Source: Thermoguttaceae bacterium
Lineage (GTDB): Bacteria; Planctomycetota; Planctomycetia; Pirellulales; Thermoguttaceae
Assembly: GCA_017550965.1 (NCBI GenBank)
Contig: JAFZNK010000300.1
Location: forward strand, 49,822 to 113,821
Direction of reading: 5' to 3'
DNA length: 64,000 nucleotides
The notes beneath the pieces were generated by a model. It made no database searches, was not told the DNA's origin, and worked only from the letters and a program-made list of their open reading frames with translations. Of the stretch, positions 53,205 through 62,778 are shown piece after piece. The translations under genes and the position numbers were made by a program. The first letter of the stretch is position 1, and each line of letters begins with the position of its first letter.

Positions 53205-56200
53205 CTATTTCTGTTCTTCCATATCCGCCAGAATCGCCGCCAACGTATCGACGGTCGTTTTGATCTGATTAAACGAATGAAGAGACGTTAGGAAGAACCT
53301 GATGCGCGCGTGTCGCTCCTCAACTGCCGGATGAAGGATCGGGTGCGCGTTAATTCCGCGTAAAAACAGTTGATGCGAAGCGGCCAGCGTCTGAATCGAA
53401 TTGCCGATAATAATCGGCACGACGCCGGTGTCTTGCGCAAGACCTACGTCCAACCCGTACCCGCGAGCCAATTCTTTAAAATACGCGCTGTTTTCGCGCA
53501 GTTTTTGCGCTCGTTCCGGTTCGTTTTTGAGTATTTGAAGCGACGCAAGCGCCGCGCCTGCTTGCGCAGGCGGCATACCGACGCTGAACATGAAACCGGG
53601 CGCCGTATATTTCAGGTACTCGACAAGTTCTTTGCGTCCGGAAATGTAACCGCCGCAACTTCCAAACGTCTTGCTCAGCGTGCACATCCAAATATCGACG
53701 TCGTGCCGATCGATTCCAAAGTGTTCGCCGATGCCGCGTCCCGTCGCGCCAAGAACGCCGATCGAATGCGCTTCGTCTATCATCAAGAGGGTCTTATACT
53801 TATTGCGAACCTTGATGAATTCCGGAAGATTCGGATAATCGCCGTCCATACTGTACACGCCTTCCAGGACGATAAGAACGCGACGATATTTATTGCGATG
53901 TTCGCTCAGAATCTTATCGACGGCGTCCCAATCTCCATGGGGGAACGGACGGCGTCTTGCGCCGGAAAGGATACAGCCTTGAACGATCGAATTATGGGCA
54001 AGCGCGTCGTGAAGAATTAAATCGTCGGCGTTCATCAAGTGCCCGATAATGCTCTCGTTCGTCTGATGTCCGCCCACCAAAACGATCGTGTCCTCTGTGC
54101 CGAGGAACTCGGAAATCTCGTTCTCAAGTTGGCGATGCAACGGAATTTCACCCGCGACAATACGACTCGCGCCGGCGGTCGTGCCGTATTGAGCAACGGC
54201 GGCTTGCGCGGCGGCTGTAACGCTCGGCTCGCCCGACGTGCCGATATAGTTGTACGTCGAAAAGTTAATGTAATCTTTGCCGTTGATGCGAATCGTCGCG
54301 CCGGCGGGATTTTCGTGAGGCTCGAAGAAATGGCTCATTCCCAAACGTTTCGCCAGCTCCATTTTTTCATGAATGGCAAGGTATTCGGGGAATTTTGCAA
54401 AATCATAACATGTTTCGTCGACTTTAAACGACTTGACCTCTTGCGCGTCAAACATCCGACCTCCGCCGAGGTGTTTGCGCACCGCGTCGACAACTTCGCG
54501 AGCGGTAAAGAGCGTCGGAAGAACCGTTTCCGGAAATTGTCCGCCAAAACGATCCTCCAGCGACGCCAAAATCTCCATTCTTTCGAGCGAATCCAGGCCG
54601 AGTTCCGTAATATCGGAATCGACCGTAAGATTGCGCGCGCGCTCTTTAGCGACTTTATAGACTTCGTCCAGTACGATACGGACAGTCTCGTCGTACGAGA
54701 GGGCGCGAGCGGGAACGGTCGGCTTATGCGGCTCTTGCGGCTTCATGCCGACAGATTTCGTCGGCGCAAGAACGCCGGACATGTCGACGCTCGTCTGTTC
54801 CCAGGCGGCGTTAGCGGCGTTGGCAAGCGCGGAATCGGCGTTTTCCCGATTCATACCCCGCGCGCCGGAATCAGAGTCGTAAAGCGGATTATCCGATTCG
54901 GTGAAGGAGTCGAGATTTCGAGCGCTCGTCGGCGCAGGAGCCTTAATATCTTCTTCGCGAGACCAGCTCGCGACGACGTTCAACGAACCGTCTAAATAAC
55001 TGTCCCGACAAGCGTGACGCTGGACCTTTCCGCTCGACGTCTTCGGCAAACTGCCGGAACGAATCAAAACGATCGCGTCGATAGGAATCTCGTGTTCCAA
55101 AGCGATCGCTTCGCGGATCGCCTCAAAAACGGGAGGCGCGTCTTCCGGCTTAAAACGACGCTCAACTTCTTGTACAAGGACGAGTTGTTCCCTCTTATAA
55201 TCGCCGACCATAAACGCGCCGCCATTGTTCAAACGCAAAAACGGAGAAACGCGCTGAGCGGTCAACTCGACGTCTTGAGGATAAACGTTGACGCCGTGAA
55301 TAATCATCAAGTCTTTGATACGACCCGTCACAAACAACTCGTCCTCAAGCATAAAGCCGAGGTCGCCGGTCCGGAGGAACGGACCTTCGTCTGTGTCGGC
55401 AATTCGGGCGCGGAAGCAACGTTCCGTTTCGGGCTCGTTTTTCCAATACCCTTGCGCGACGCTACCGCTCTTGGTCCAAATTTCCCCAACTTGACCGGCG
55501 GAACACTCTTTGCGCGTTTCAGGATCGACGATAACCACGCGCTGACCTATAATCGCGCGACCGCTGGACACGAGCGAACGAGAACGTTCCGTTCCGGCGA
55601 CCGCTTCCACGGCCTTCCCCGCGGAAAGCATGTCGGGATCAAAACTACGAACTACCGGAGCCTTGTCGCGAAGGCCGCCCGTCACAATAAGGGTGCCTTC
55701 GGCCAGACCAAAACAGGGGTAAAACGACTCGTATTTGAAACCGCAAGGTTCAAATTTCCGCGCGAATTTTTCCAACGTCTCCGCCTGAACGGGCTCCGCT
55801 CCGTTAAACGCTACGCGCCAGCTGCTAAGATCCAACGTTTCAACCAATTCAGGTCGGATCATCTTCACGCAAAGATCATACGCAAAATTGGGACCCCCGC
55901 TGGTCGTGCCCTTGTACTTTGAAACGGCGGCAAGCCAGCGATAAGGCTTGAGTAAAAACGACATCGGAGACATCATCACGTTGGGACAACCGCAGTAGAC
56001 GGGCTCGATAACTCCGCCAATCAGGCCCATATCGTGATAACTCGGAAGCCAGAAAACGCCCTTGCTGGATCGAGTATGCTCAAACCCGGTTTCGATCAAC
56101 ATGGCGTTGTGCAACATATTCTGATGGGAAAGCATTACGCCTTTTGGCGTTCCCGTCGAGCCGGAAGTATATTGGAAAAACGCGAAATCTTCAGCGTCAA

Positions 56201-56699
56201 TTTGAGGATCTTCCCAATATTCCTCAAGACCTTCGGCAAGCTTGTCCGTCGCTTTCCAGGGAAGTTTCTTCAAGTTGGGAGTGTCGTCAATAATTTTAGC
56301 GACATTCTCGAGAACCGCTTGCGTAGTCAACGCCATGCTTGCCTCGGCGTTGTCCGCAATCGCTTGAATACGGAGCATTGAACGATTGCGTCGAGGCGGA
56401 TAAACGGGGACCGCCGTTACGCCCGCATAAAGACAACCGTAAAACGCAATAATAAAATCCAACCCTGGAGGATAAAGCAAAAGAGCGCGCTTTCCCCGCA
56501 TGTCATTTCGTTGAAGCCATGACGCCAACGCGCGACAATGTCGATCCAACTCGCTATACGTAAGGGTTATTTCCGAACTAACGCCGTCGGTTAAATAAAC
56601 GAACGCAAGGTCGTCCGGCTGAATAGCGGCGCGATAACGCACGAGATCAACCAAATTGGACGGACCAAAAAAGGGTTGCGACGATTGTTTAGCAAGCAC
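53205..56699 (-). CDS. Trifunctional fatty acyl-AMP ligase / ACP / alpha-oxoamine synthase
   Basis: 1164 residues in three parts. (1) Fatty acyl-AMP ligase, about 1-590: FQYTSGSTGTPKGVMLSHQN near 178, WLPSYHDMGLIGGVIEPVY and TTSGGPNFAYDLC, typical of FAALs rather than CoA ligases. (2) Acyl carrier domain, about 665-765, with the phosphopantetheine Ser in ITELGLDSLERMEILASL near 700. (3) PLP alpha-oxoamine synthase, about 785-1164: NFSTYNYIGTSGEPSV, TTAGASRIVAGEIPLH, LMIDEAHSIGVLG, and the PLP Lys in CTLSKTFGSCGGYISG near 1009. Expected chemistry: activate a fatty acid, load it on the ACP, and condense it with an amino acid, releasing CO2, to give a long-chain 3-keto amine as in sphingoid-base synthesis. 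The GTG at 56699 has AGAGG six bases upstream; a TTG 21 bases earlier is less likely. Confidence 0.88.
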   Translation of the reverse strand: MLAKQSSQPFFGPSNLVDLVRYRAAIQPDDLAFVYLTDGVSSEITLTYSELDRHCRALASWLQRNDMRGKRALLLYPPGLDFIIAFYGCLYAGVTAVPVYPPRRNRSMLRIQAIADNAEASMALTTQAVLENVAKIIDDTPNLKKLPWKATDKLAEGLEEYWEDPQIDAEDFAFFQYTSGSTGTPKGVMLSHQNMLHNAMLIETGFEHTRSSKGVFWLPSYHDMGLIGGVIEPVYCGCPNVMMSPMSFLLKPYRWLAAVSKYKGTTSGGPNFAYDLCVKMIRPELVETLDLSSWRVAFNGAEPVQAETLEKFARKFEPCGFKYESFYPCFGLAEGTLIVTGGLRDKAPVVRSFDPDMLSAGKAVEAVAGTERSRSLVSSGRAIIGQRVVIVDPETRKECSAGQVGEIWTKSGSVAQGYWKNEPETERCFRARIADTDEGPFLRTGDLGFMLEDELFVTGRIKDLMIIHGVNVYPQDVELTAQRVSPFLRLNNGGAFMVGDYKREQLVLVQEVERRFKPEDAPPVFEAIREAIALEHEIPIDAIVLIRSGSLPKTSSGKVQRHACRDSYLDGSLNVVASWSREEDIKAPAPTSARNLDSFTESDNPLYDSDSGARGMNRENADSALANAANAAWEQTSVDMSGVLAPTKSVGMKPQEPHKPTVPARALSYDETVRIVLDEVYKVAKERARNLTVDSDITELGLDSLERMEILASLEDRFGGQFPETVLPTLFTAREVVDAVRKHLGGGRMFDAQEVKSFKVDETCYDFAKFPEYLAIHEKMELAKRLGMSHFFEPHENPAGATIRINGKDYINFSTYNYIGTSGEPSVTAAAQAAVAQYGTTAGASRIVAGEIPLHRQLENEISEFLGTEDTIVLVGGHQTNESIIGHLMNADDLILHDALAHNSIVQGCILSGARRRPFPHGDWDAVDKILSEHRNKYRRVLIVLEGVYSMDGDYPNLPEFIKVRNKYKTLLMIDEAHSIGVLGATGRGIGEHFGIDRHDVDIWMCTLSKTFGSCGGYISGRKELVEYLKYTAPGFMFSVGMPPAQAGAALASLQILKNEPERAQKLRENSAYFKELARGYGLDVGLAQDTGVVPIIIGNSIQTLAASHQLFLRGINAHPILHPAVEERHARIRFFLTSLHSFNQIKTTVDTLAAILADMEEQK

Positions 56700-56878
56700 G
56701 GAATTCCTCTCCAACGCCAAATTCTACAAGTGAAAGCGCGACAGCGCTCTGCCCATGACGGCGACTAAACGATCAACGACAAACGCCGTCTGGACGTAAT
56801 CTTCTCCCCTAATCGGCAAAATCGGAACAGAGAAACAACAAAAAAAAACTTTTTAAAAAAATGGGGCGTCAATAAACG

Positions 56879-56922
56879 CAAAAAGCGCCGCCAACGTGTT
56901 TGAAAGCATGTTGACGACGCAA
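56879..56922 (-). terminator. Terminator of leuA
   Basis: A 14-bp stem with G:U pairs (GCGTCGTCAACATG with CACGTTGGCGGCGC, minus-strand reading) is followed by five T, just after the leuA stop codon. Confidence 0.6.
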
Positions 56923-56935
56923 AAAAATAACACGT

Positions 56936-58504
56936 TCATGAGTTGGAATGAGCGCGTTGAACACGATTAATGGCGTCGACAAGCGCCTTCAACGCGGCCT
57001 CAAAAACGTCGGTAGAAGTCGCCCGACCGCGATATACGCGAGTCGAATTGGGCTCCTCCAAAAGCGCGGAAGCGCTCCCTTGCGCGTCCGATCCCCCTGA
57101 AACAGCCTCAATTTTAAATTCTTTCAGCGTCAGAGGGAAATCTACAACCTGTTGAAGCGCGTTGAACATGACGTGAATAGGACCGTCGCCGCCTCTCGAT
57201 TCAACCGTTTTCTCGACGTTTTCGTGCGACAAGACGATCTTGACCGAAGGTTCGTCGTCAACGCCGCTCGTCAAACGATACGAGACGTATTTCCAATCAG
57301 CGGCGGCGCTCGTCGCATGTTTATTAGTCGCCTGATCGACAATTTCGACGATATCCGCGTCGTAAACCTCTTTTTTCAAGTCGGCAAGACGCTTAAACGC
57401 GTCGAAGACGACGTCCAACTGCTCTTTCGTCAATTCAAATCCAAGCGACTTGACGCGATCGGCCAGCGCCGCGCGCCCGCTGTGTTTTCCCAAGACAAGG
57501 TCGTTTTTGGCAAAACCGACGCTTTCTGCGCTCATGATTTCATACGTTGTGCGTTCCTTCAGGACGCCGTCCTGGTGAACGCCAGACTCATGTGCAAAAG
57601 CGTTTTGACCGACAATCGCCTTATTGCGAGGAACTTTCAACCCGGTAACTTTGGAAACGAGTCTGCTTGTCGGAACCAGTTTTTGCGACACAACACGCGA
57701 ATCGACTTTAAAAAGATCGCGTCGCGTTCTCATTGCCATAACGACTTCTTCAAGAGAACAGTTGCCGGCGCGTTCGCCCAGGCCGTTGATTGCGCACTCG
57801 ATTTGTCCCGCTCCTGCCGAAACAGCCGCCAAAGAATTGGCGACCGCCATTCCCAGGTCGTTATGACAGTGTATGCTGATTACGGCTTGATCGATATTGG
57901 GAACGCGTTCGATCAGCGTGCGAATACGCGTCGTCATCTCCTGCGGGGTCGTATAACCGACGGTGTCAGGAATATTAACGGTCGTCGCGCCTGCGGCAAT
58001 CGTCGCTTCAACTACCTTGCACAGGAAGTCTATTTCAGTACGACAAGCGTCCTCAGGAGAAAATTCTACGTTCGAACAGTACCCTTTCGCGCGCTGAACG
58101 CCCGCGACGGCTCGCGCGATGATTTCCTCCTGGGTCATGCGCAACTTGAATTCACGATGGATGGCGCTTGTCGCCAAAAAGACGTGAATCCGCGGATCCT
58201 CCGCTTCTTTCAACGATTCCCAGGCCCGATCGATATCGGCGTTAACACAACGCGCCAAACCGCATACGCAAGATCCTTTAACAACTCGCGCGATCTCGCG
58301 AACAGATTCAAAGTCGCCCGGAGAAGCGATGGGAAAACCCGCTTCAATCACGTCGACGCCTAATTCGACGAGCGCTTCGGCAACCTGCAATTTCTCTTGA
58401 AGATTCATGCTGGCGCCGGGCGACTGTTCGCCGTCGCGGAGCGTCGTGTCAAAAATAACGATATTACGGCAGGAACTATCTCCGTTTTGACTAGTAACGT
58501 CCAT
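56936..58504 (-). CDS. leuA: 2-isopropylmalate synthase
   Basis: 522 residues, first committed step of leucine synthesis: condensation of acetyl-CoA with 2-ketoisovalerate. Seen: FDTTLRDGEQSPGASMNLQE, IEAGFPIASPGDFESV, NVEFSPEDACRTEIDFL, SIHCHNDLGMAVANSLAA and the LeuA-type C-terminal regulatory domain. It lies between the free ACP gene and the FAAL-ACP-AOS gene on the same strand, with 262 bases before it and a terminator after it, so it may be separately transcribed. A GCCGTCC/GGACGGC hairpin with four T (58633-58653) lies in its leader and could be an attenuator; I find no leucine-rich leader peptide. Confidence 0.95.
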   Translation of the reverse strand: MDVTSQNGDSSCRNIVIFDTTLRDGEQSPGASMNLQEKLQVAEALVELGVDVIEAGFPIASPGDFESVREIARVVKGSCVCGLARCVNADIDRAWESLKEAEDPRIHVFLATSAIHREFKLRMTQEEIIARAVAGVQRAKGYCSNVEFSPEDACRTEIDFLCKVVEATIAAGATTVNIPDTVGYTTPQEMTTRIRTLIERVPNIDQAVISIHCHNDLGMAVANSLAAVSAGAGQIECAINGLGERAGNCSLEEVVMAMRTRRDLFKVDSRVVSQKLVPTSRLVSKVTGLKVPRNKAIVGQNAFAHESGVHQDGVLKERTTYEIMSAESVGFAKNDLVLGKHSGRAALADRVKSLGFELTKEQLDVVFDAFKRLADLKKEVYDADIVEIVDQATNKHATSAAADWKYVSYRLTSGVDDEPSVKIVLSHENVEKTVESRGGDGPIHVMFNALQQVVDFPLTLKEFKIEAVSGGSDAQGSASALLEEPNSTRVYRGRATSTDVFEAALKALVDAINRVQRAHSNS

Positions 58505-58766
58505 TCAAAAAATACCTTATCCCTTATGAAAATGTCATCGTTGCACTCTGATCGCGCCAAACGTCTCTCAAAAACAACGTCGACGCGCCTACCTCACGAA
58601 CCCGCGCAGTCTCTAAAACGTCGCGGTCCGTCAAAAGCCGTCCCTTGGACGGCACGTAAGGTCCAACCATGCGCGCAAACCAAAAACGAAATCGCGGGGA
58701 AAACCTTCGTTGCGATATGACATAATCACAGTATTCCTACCGAATCGTGAACACGACTCATAACGC

Positions 58767-59018
58767 TCAATCTTTATTCAACAAAGGAAGCAAATACTCA
58801 ATCGTCGAATTCATAGAATCAAGATGCGGATAATCAGATTCCGGAATCGAAAGCTTGTAGCGACGTCGAAGTTCGAGCACAACGTCAAGCATATCCATGC
58901 TGTCCATTCCAAGCTGGTCGCGGAAGGACACGTCGTCTTTCAAACCTTCGTAATCTTCGTCCGGGGCAATTTCCGAAAGAATATCGATGATCGATTCTCT
59001 TAATTCACTCGACGTCAT
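58767..59018 (-). CDS. Acyl carrier protein (stand-alone)
   Basis: 83 residues, acidic and helical. The phosphopantetheine attachment motif is QLGMDSMDMLDVVLELRRRY, with Ser near residue 39. It is probably not the housekeeping ACP of fatty-acid synthesis, which normally has GADSLDTVE. It lies 172 bases downstream of a ketoacyl-ACP synthase gene on the same strand and presumably serves it. Confidence 0.88.
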   Translation of the reverse strand: MTSSELRESIIDILSEIAPDEDYEGLKDDVSFRDQLGMDSMDMLDVVLELRRRYKLSIPESDYPHLDSMNSTIEYLLPLLNKD

Positions 59019-59190
59019 TCTAAAAAACTCCTTACGACGACGTTCCTGTTGGAAAACTCACGCCGTTAAGCAATGTTAAAGTATCGTTAGTTAAAAAAGA
59101 ACGTCCGCTTAAAACAACGCGACAAACAAACCGTTCTTTTAAATCTTATTCCAAAACTCAACGCCCATTAAAAAAGATTCTTCTCGAGAA

Positions 59191-60441
59191 TCAATCTCCC
59201 TCGTACTTCGCGACGATCGTAACGGCGTTGATTCCCACCATTCCAAACGAATTGTTCAGAATATACCGGACGTTCCCTACTTCTTTCGGTTCGTTTAAGA
59301 CGAGATTGTCAATCTCGCACTCAGGATCAAGTTCGTCGACGTTAATCGTCGGATGAACTACGCCGTCGTTAAAAGAGGGAAGATTTCCGGCAAGTTCGAG
59401 GACTCCGGCGGCGCCCATAGCGTGTCCGATGAAACTCTTCGTGTTATTGACGTAAGTCTTTTTTGATTCGCCGAATACGGAACGCAACGCCCCAATCTCT
59501 AAAGCGTCTCCGGCGACGGTCGCGGTGGCGTGCGTATTGACAATATCGATTTCATCCGGAGCAAGCTCGGCGTTGCGCAAGGCTTTCCGTATGCACTGCG
59601 CTTGACGTTCCGCGTTCGGAAGAACGAAATCGGTCGCGTCGCTATTCATGCCGTATCCAACAATTTCGCCGTAAATTTTAGCGCCGCGTTTTTTCGCGTC
59701 GGAAAGTCTTTCGAGCGTGTAAACACATCCGCCTTCCGCCACGACAATGCCGTTGCGCGCTTTATCAAACGGTCTGGACGCCTTCGCGGCCACGTCATGA
59801 CGGGCAAGAGCGTTTTGCGCGTTGAAAGCGGCAAAAATTCCAAACGTATGAATACTCTCGGAGACCCCCCCGGCAAACGCCAGGTCGACTTCACCCAAAC
59901 GCAATTGCTGAACGCCCTGGATAAGTCCGGCGTTTCCGGCGGCGCAAGCGGCTCCTAAACAATAATGGGGACCAGTGACGCCGTATCGAAGCGTTACTTC
60001 GCCCGCCGGATTATTGGCGACGGTTCGAGGATTATGGTGGTGTGACCAGTAAGAACAGTCATAATCGTACTGTTTGATCTCGTAAATCTCATTTTCCGTC
60101 TCAACGTTGCCGTGTTCGGTAACGCCAATGTAGACGCCTACGGAATCTTTCGGCACATTCTCCCAATCGATTCCCGAATCGGCAAGAGCCTCACCAACGC
60201 AATAAATCGCCAAACTGCCGGCGCGTGTGCCGCGACGCAATTCCCGACGAGTCTGATATTTTAAAACGTCGCAGTTGCAAACGCCGGCGAAAGTTTTGCC
60301 AAAATAACGTATTTCGTACGGTACGACGCCGCTCTGTTTCGTGAGCAAAGCGCGGCGATATTCCTCCAAATTCGACCCGTTAGGAGCCGCCAAGCCGACG
60401 CCGGTTATTACGATACGCTCCGAGTCTTCACGACGTTTCAT
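59191..60441 (-). CDS. Beta-ketoacyl-ACP synthase (FabF-like)
   Basis: 416 residues, thiolase-fold condensing enzyme. The nucleophile Cys lies in HYCLGAACAAGNAGLIQG near residue 163. The two active-site His are in VNTHATATVAGDALEIGAL (usual motif THGTST) and NTKSFIGHAMGAAGVLELAG, so the C-H-H triad is complete. It extends ACP-bound acyl chains with malonyl units. The gene starts 22 bases after hisA on the same strand and is followed by a stand-alone ACP, so it looks like a dedicated rather than housekeeping KS. The ATG at 60441 is preferred over a TTG six bases upstream. Confidence 0.9.
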   Translation of the reverse strand: MKRREDSERIVITGVGLAAPNGSNLEEYRRALLTKQSGVVPYEIRYFGKTFAGVCNCDVLKYQTRRELRRGTRAGSLAIYCVGEALADSGIDWENVPKDSVGVYIGVTEHGNVETENEIYEIKQYDYDCSYWSHHHNPRTVANNPAGEVTLRYGVTGPHYCLGAACAAGNAGLIQGVQQLRLGEVDLAFAGGVSESIHTFGIFAAFNAQNALARHDVAAKASRPFDKARNGIVVAEGGCVYTLERLSDAKKRGAKIYGEIVGYGMNSDATDFVLPNAERQAQCIRKALRNAELAPDEIDIVNTHATATVAGDALEIGALRSVFGESKKTYVNNTKSFIGHAMGAAGVLELAGNLPSFNDGVVHPTINVDELDPECEIDNLVLNEPKEVGNVRYILNNSFGMVGINAVTIVAKYEGD

Positions 60442-60462
60442 TGTCAATTACCTGGACAAAAA

Positions 60463-61182
60463 TCATTCAAATTGTAAGGCGTCTTCCAAATCGATCGCGC
60501 CCTCGTATAGCGCTCGACCTATAATGCACGCGGGGATACCGGCTTCCGCGAGGTTTTTAACGTCGTCAATTTTGGTCACGCCACCGGACGCGACAATCGG
60601 AATCGTCGTCGATTGAGCCATGATAACCGTTTCTTTAACGTTAGGACCGCGCATCATGCCGTCTGTCGAAATGTCGGTATAAACCAACGCGGCTATTGGA
60701 AGACCGTCAAAACGTTTTGCCAAATCGACCGCCGGAGTCTTGCTGACCTCAAGCCAGCCGTCGGTCGCGACCATGCCGTCGCGGGCGTCAATTCCAAGAA
60801 CGAGCTTGTTGGGGAATTTCTGACACATTTCCTCAAACCAACCCGGATCCTTTAACGCGAGAGTTCCTACAACCAAACGCGTCAGTCCGAGATCAAGAAG
60901 CCTTTTAATCGTGTCCTCTGATCGTACGCCCCCGCCAAGCTCGCACTCAACGCCTAGCGGTCGCGTCTTTTCAACAACTTCGCGAACCGCTTGAAAATTC
61001 GAAGTGGTTCCGTCTTTTGCTCCGTCAAGGTCGACAAGGTGCAAACGTTTGGCGCCCAATTCTTGCCAGTGCAACGCCATTGAAGCGGGGGAGGAACCGT
61101 AAACGGTCTCGCGTCCGTAGTCGCCCTGACGCAAACGCACGCATTGACCGCCGCGAATATCGATTGCCGGCCAAATTAACAT
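60463..61182 (-). CDS. hisA: Phosphoribosylformimino-5-aminoimidazole carboxamide ribotide isomerase
   Basis: 239 residues, (beta/alpha)8 enzyme of histidine synthesis that opens the ribose ring of ProFAR. Catalytic Asp in PAIDIRGGQCVRLRQGDYG near residue 8, second Asp in YTDISTDGMMRGPN, phosphate-binding loops VECELGGGVRS and VASGGVTKIDD. The ATG at 61182 has AAGGA seven bases upstream; the frame is open 72 bases further without support. No other his genes are near. It leads directly into the KS gene. Confidence 0.95.
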   Translation of the reverse strand: MLIWPAIDIRGGQCVRLRQGDYGRETVYGSSPASMALHWQELGAKRLHLVDLDGAKDGTTSNFQAVREVVEKTRPLGVECELGGGVRSEDTIKRLLDLGLTRLVVGTLALKDPGWFEEMCQKFPNKLVLGIDARDGMVATDGWLEVSKTPAVDLAKRFDGLPIAALVYTDISTDGMMRGPNVKETVIMAQSTTIPIVASGGVTKIDDVKNLAEAGIPACIIGRALYEGAIDLEDALQFE

Positions 61183-61582
61183 ACAGAGTTCCTTTTCGTC
61201 GTCTTCAAAATAAACGTCAAAAAACAGAGTTTCTTTGAACGCTGTTGCGCGCAAAAAACGCGTCGGTCTCGCGCGCCTGAACGTCGAAACATCGCCGTAA
61301 AACGCCTGCCAGACGCCTTGCCTATTTTATCCTAAATTTCCAAATGGAAAAGATACTGAACAGAATAAAAAACTAGCGTTTCACAAATGCGGACAACTAA
61401 GAAGAACGGAAATCGCCTCGTCTGCGCGAAACGGAAATCAGGCGTTCAACAATTTTCCTTTCAGCGACAAATGAAACGAAACCAGCCGACATAACCGCTG
61501 GGATATATTGACAAAAAACGACTTTCTCTGCACAATATAGGCTCCTGTGTTTACAAGCCTCCCTTTGCGCTAAACAATCGTT
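61183..61582. other. Divergent intergenic region between hisA and proB
   Basis: 400 bases with no supported gene. It holds the proB promoter listed separately. On the minus strand TATAAT-like elements are weak. Confidence 0.4.
61508..61536 (+). promoter_or_regulatory. Promoter of proB
   Basis: TTGACA, 17-base spacer, CACAAT, about 45 bases before the proB start codon. The -35 is perfect; the -10 matches at four of six positions. Confidence 0.55.
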
Positions 61583-62722
61583 ATGCAGATGGATAGAAAT
61601 CAAATTATTCGTTCAACAAAACGCCTTGTCGTTAAAGTTGGAACTAACGTTTTGACAACCCAGGACGGGCTCTTAAATCGCGAACGAATTCACGACCTCG
61701 TCGAAGAGATTTGCGAAATCCGCAAGCGCGGAGTCGACGTAACGCTTGTGAGTTCGGGCGCAGTCGGAGCGGGAATGGGACGGCTTGGGCTAAAATCGCG
61801 ACCTAAGCTAAACACTGAGTTGCAAGCGGTCGCCGCCATTGGACAAGGAACGCTAATTCAATGTTACGAGCAAGAATTTGACGCGAAGGGAGTCGTCGTC
61901 GCGCAAGTTCTTCTAACGGCAAACGACATGGCCCAACGAGAACGCTATTTGAACGTTCGCAACACGTTTTTTCACCTCCTGAGTATTGGCGCGCTCCCCA
62001 TCGTCAATGAAAACGACACGGTAAGTTCGGCCGAATTAAGCTTGTCTTTTGGAGACAACGATCGTCTCGCTTCAATTGTCGCCAACCTTTTCAGCGCGCC
62101 GCTTCTCGTGCTTCTCACAGACGTCGACGGTCTGTTTACCGGCGATCCTTCGTTGCCGGAGTCAAAACTCGTTCCCGAAGTTAAACGCTGGTCTTCCGAC
62201 TTAATGCAAATGGTCGCGGAAAAAAAATCAGGTCGGAGTAAAGGCGGAATGTCAAGCAAGCTTAAAGCGGCTCGCGTTATCACGAATTCCGGCGGCAGCA
62301 TGATTATCGCCAACGGCGACGACCCGCGTGTTCTTACGAAAATTTACGACGGAGTCGATTGCGGCACGTTCTTCTTTCCTCAACGTCAATTGTCGGCGCG
62401 AAAGCGTTGGTTCCGATTCGCGCAAGCGCCAAGCGGAGTCCTTGTTATCGACGACGGAGCGGTCAAAGCGCTCGAAGAAGGAGGAAAAAGCCTGCTTCCA
62501 ATCGGCGTTGTTCGTTGTCTGGGCGACTTCAAAAAGGGGGACGTCGTCTCGATCGTCGACCAAAACAATCGAGAAATAGCGCGAGGGCTTAGCAACTACT
62601 CCTATAAAGACGGCGTCGTCATCTGCGGACGCCCTTCTTCGCAACTCTCGCAAGCGTTAGGAACCGACGTTTCTCCGTACGAAGAATTCGTTCATCGAAA
62701 TAATATTCAACTAAGCAAATAA
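61583..62722 (+). CDS. proB: Glutamate 5-kinase
   Basis: 379 residues, first enzyme of proline synthesis: ATP-dependent phosphorylation of glutamate. Amino-acid-kinase domain with LVVKVGTNVLTTQDGLLNRE, LVSSGAVGAGMGRLGL, IVNENDTVSSAELSLSFGDN, LLTDVDGLFTGDP and SKGGMSSKLKAARVITNSGG. A PUA domain follows at about 285-370. proA is not next to it. The start may be 61583 or the ATG six bases later; no strong ribosome site is visible. Confidence 0.96.
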   Translation: MQMDRNQIIRSTKRLVVKVGTNVLTTQDGLLNRERIHDLVEEICEIRKRGVDVTLVSSGAVGAGMGRLGLKSRPKLNTELQAVAAIGQGTLIQCYEQEFDAKGVVVAQVLLTANDMAQRERYLNVRNTFFHLLSIGALPIVNENDTVSSAELSLSFGDNDRLASIVANLFSAPLLVLLTDVDGLFTGDPSLPESKLVPEVKRWSSDLMQMVAEKKSGRSKGGMSSKLKAARVITNSGGSMIIANGDDPRVLTKIYDGVDCGTFFFPQRQLSARKRWFRFAQAPSGVLVIDDGAVKALEEGGKSLLPIGVVRCLGDFKKGDVVSIVDQNNREIARGLSNYSYKDGVVICGRPSSQLSQALGTDVSPYEEFVHRNNIQLSK

Positions 62723-62778
62723 AGACGTTGTTTTTCTCTTGCATGGCAATCAAGGGGGATTAGGCAAGGAGACGTTTC

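Noticed and set aside
54039..54995. Open frame of about 318 codons on the plus strand
   Set aside because: Antisense to the FAAL-ACP-AOS gene, whose domains account for the DNA; the translated sequence has no recognisable motif.
57152..58363. Open frame of about 400 codons on the plus strand
   Set aside because: Lies exactly antisense to leuA, has no ribosome site and an Arg/Asn-rich composition typical of a shadow frame.
58524..58670. 48-codon minus-strand frame before leuA, considered as a leucine leader peptide
   Set aside because: Its few Leu codons are not clustered and no ribosome site was seen.
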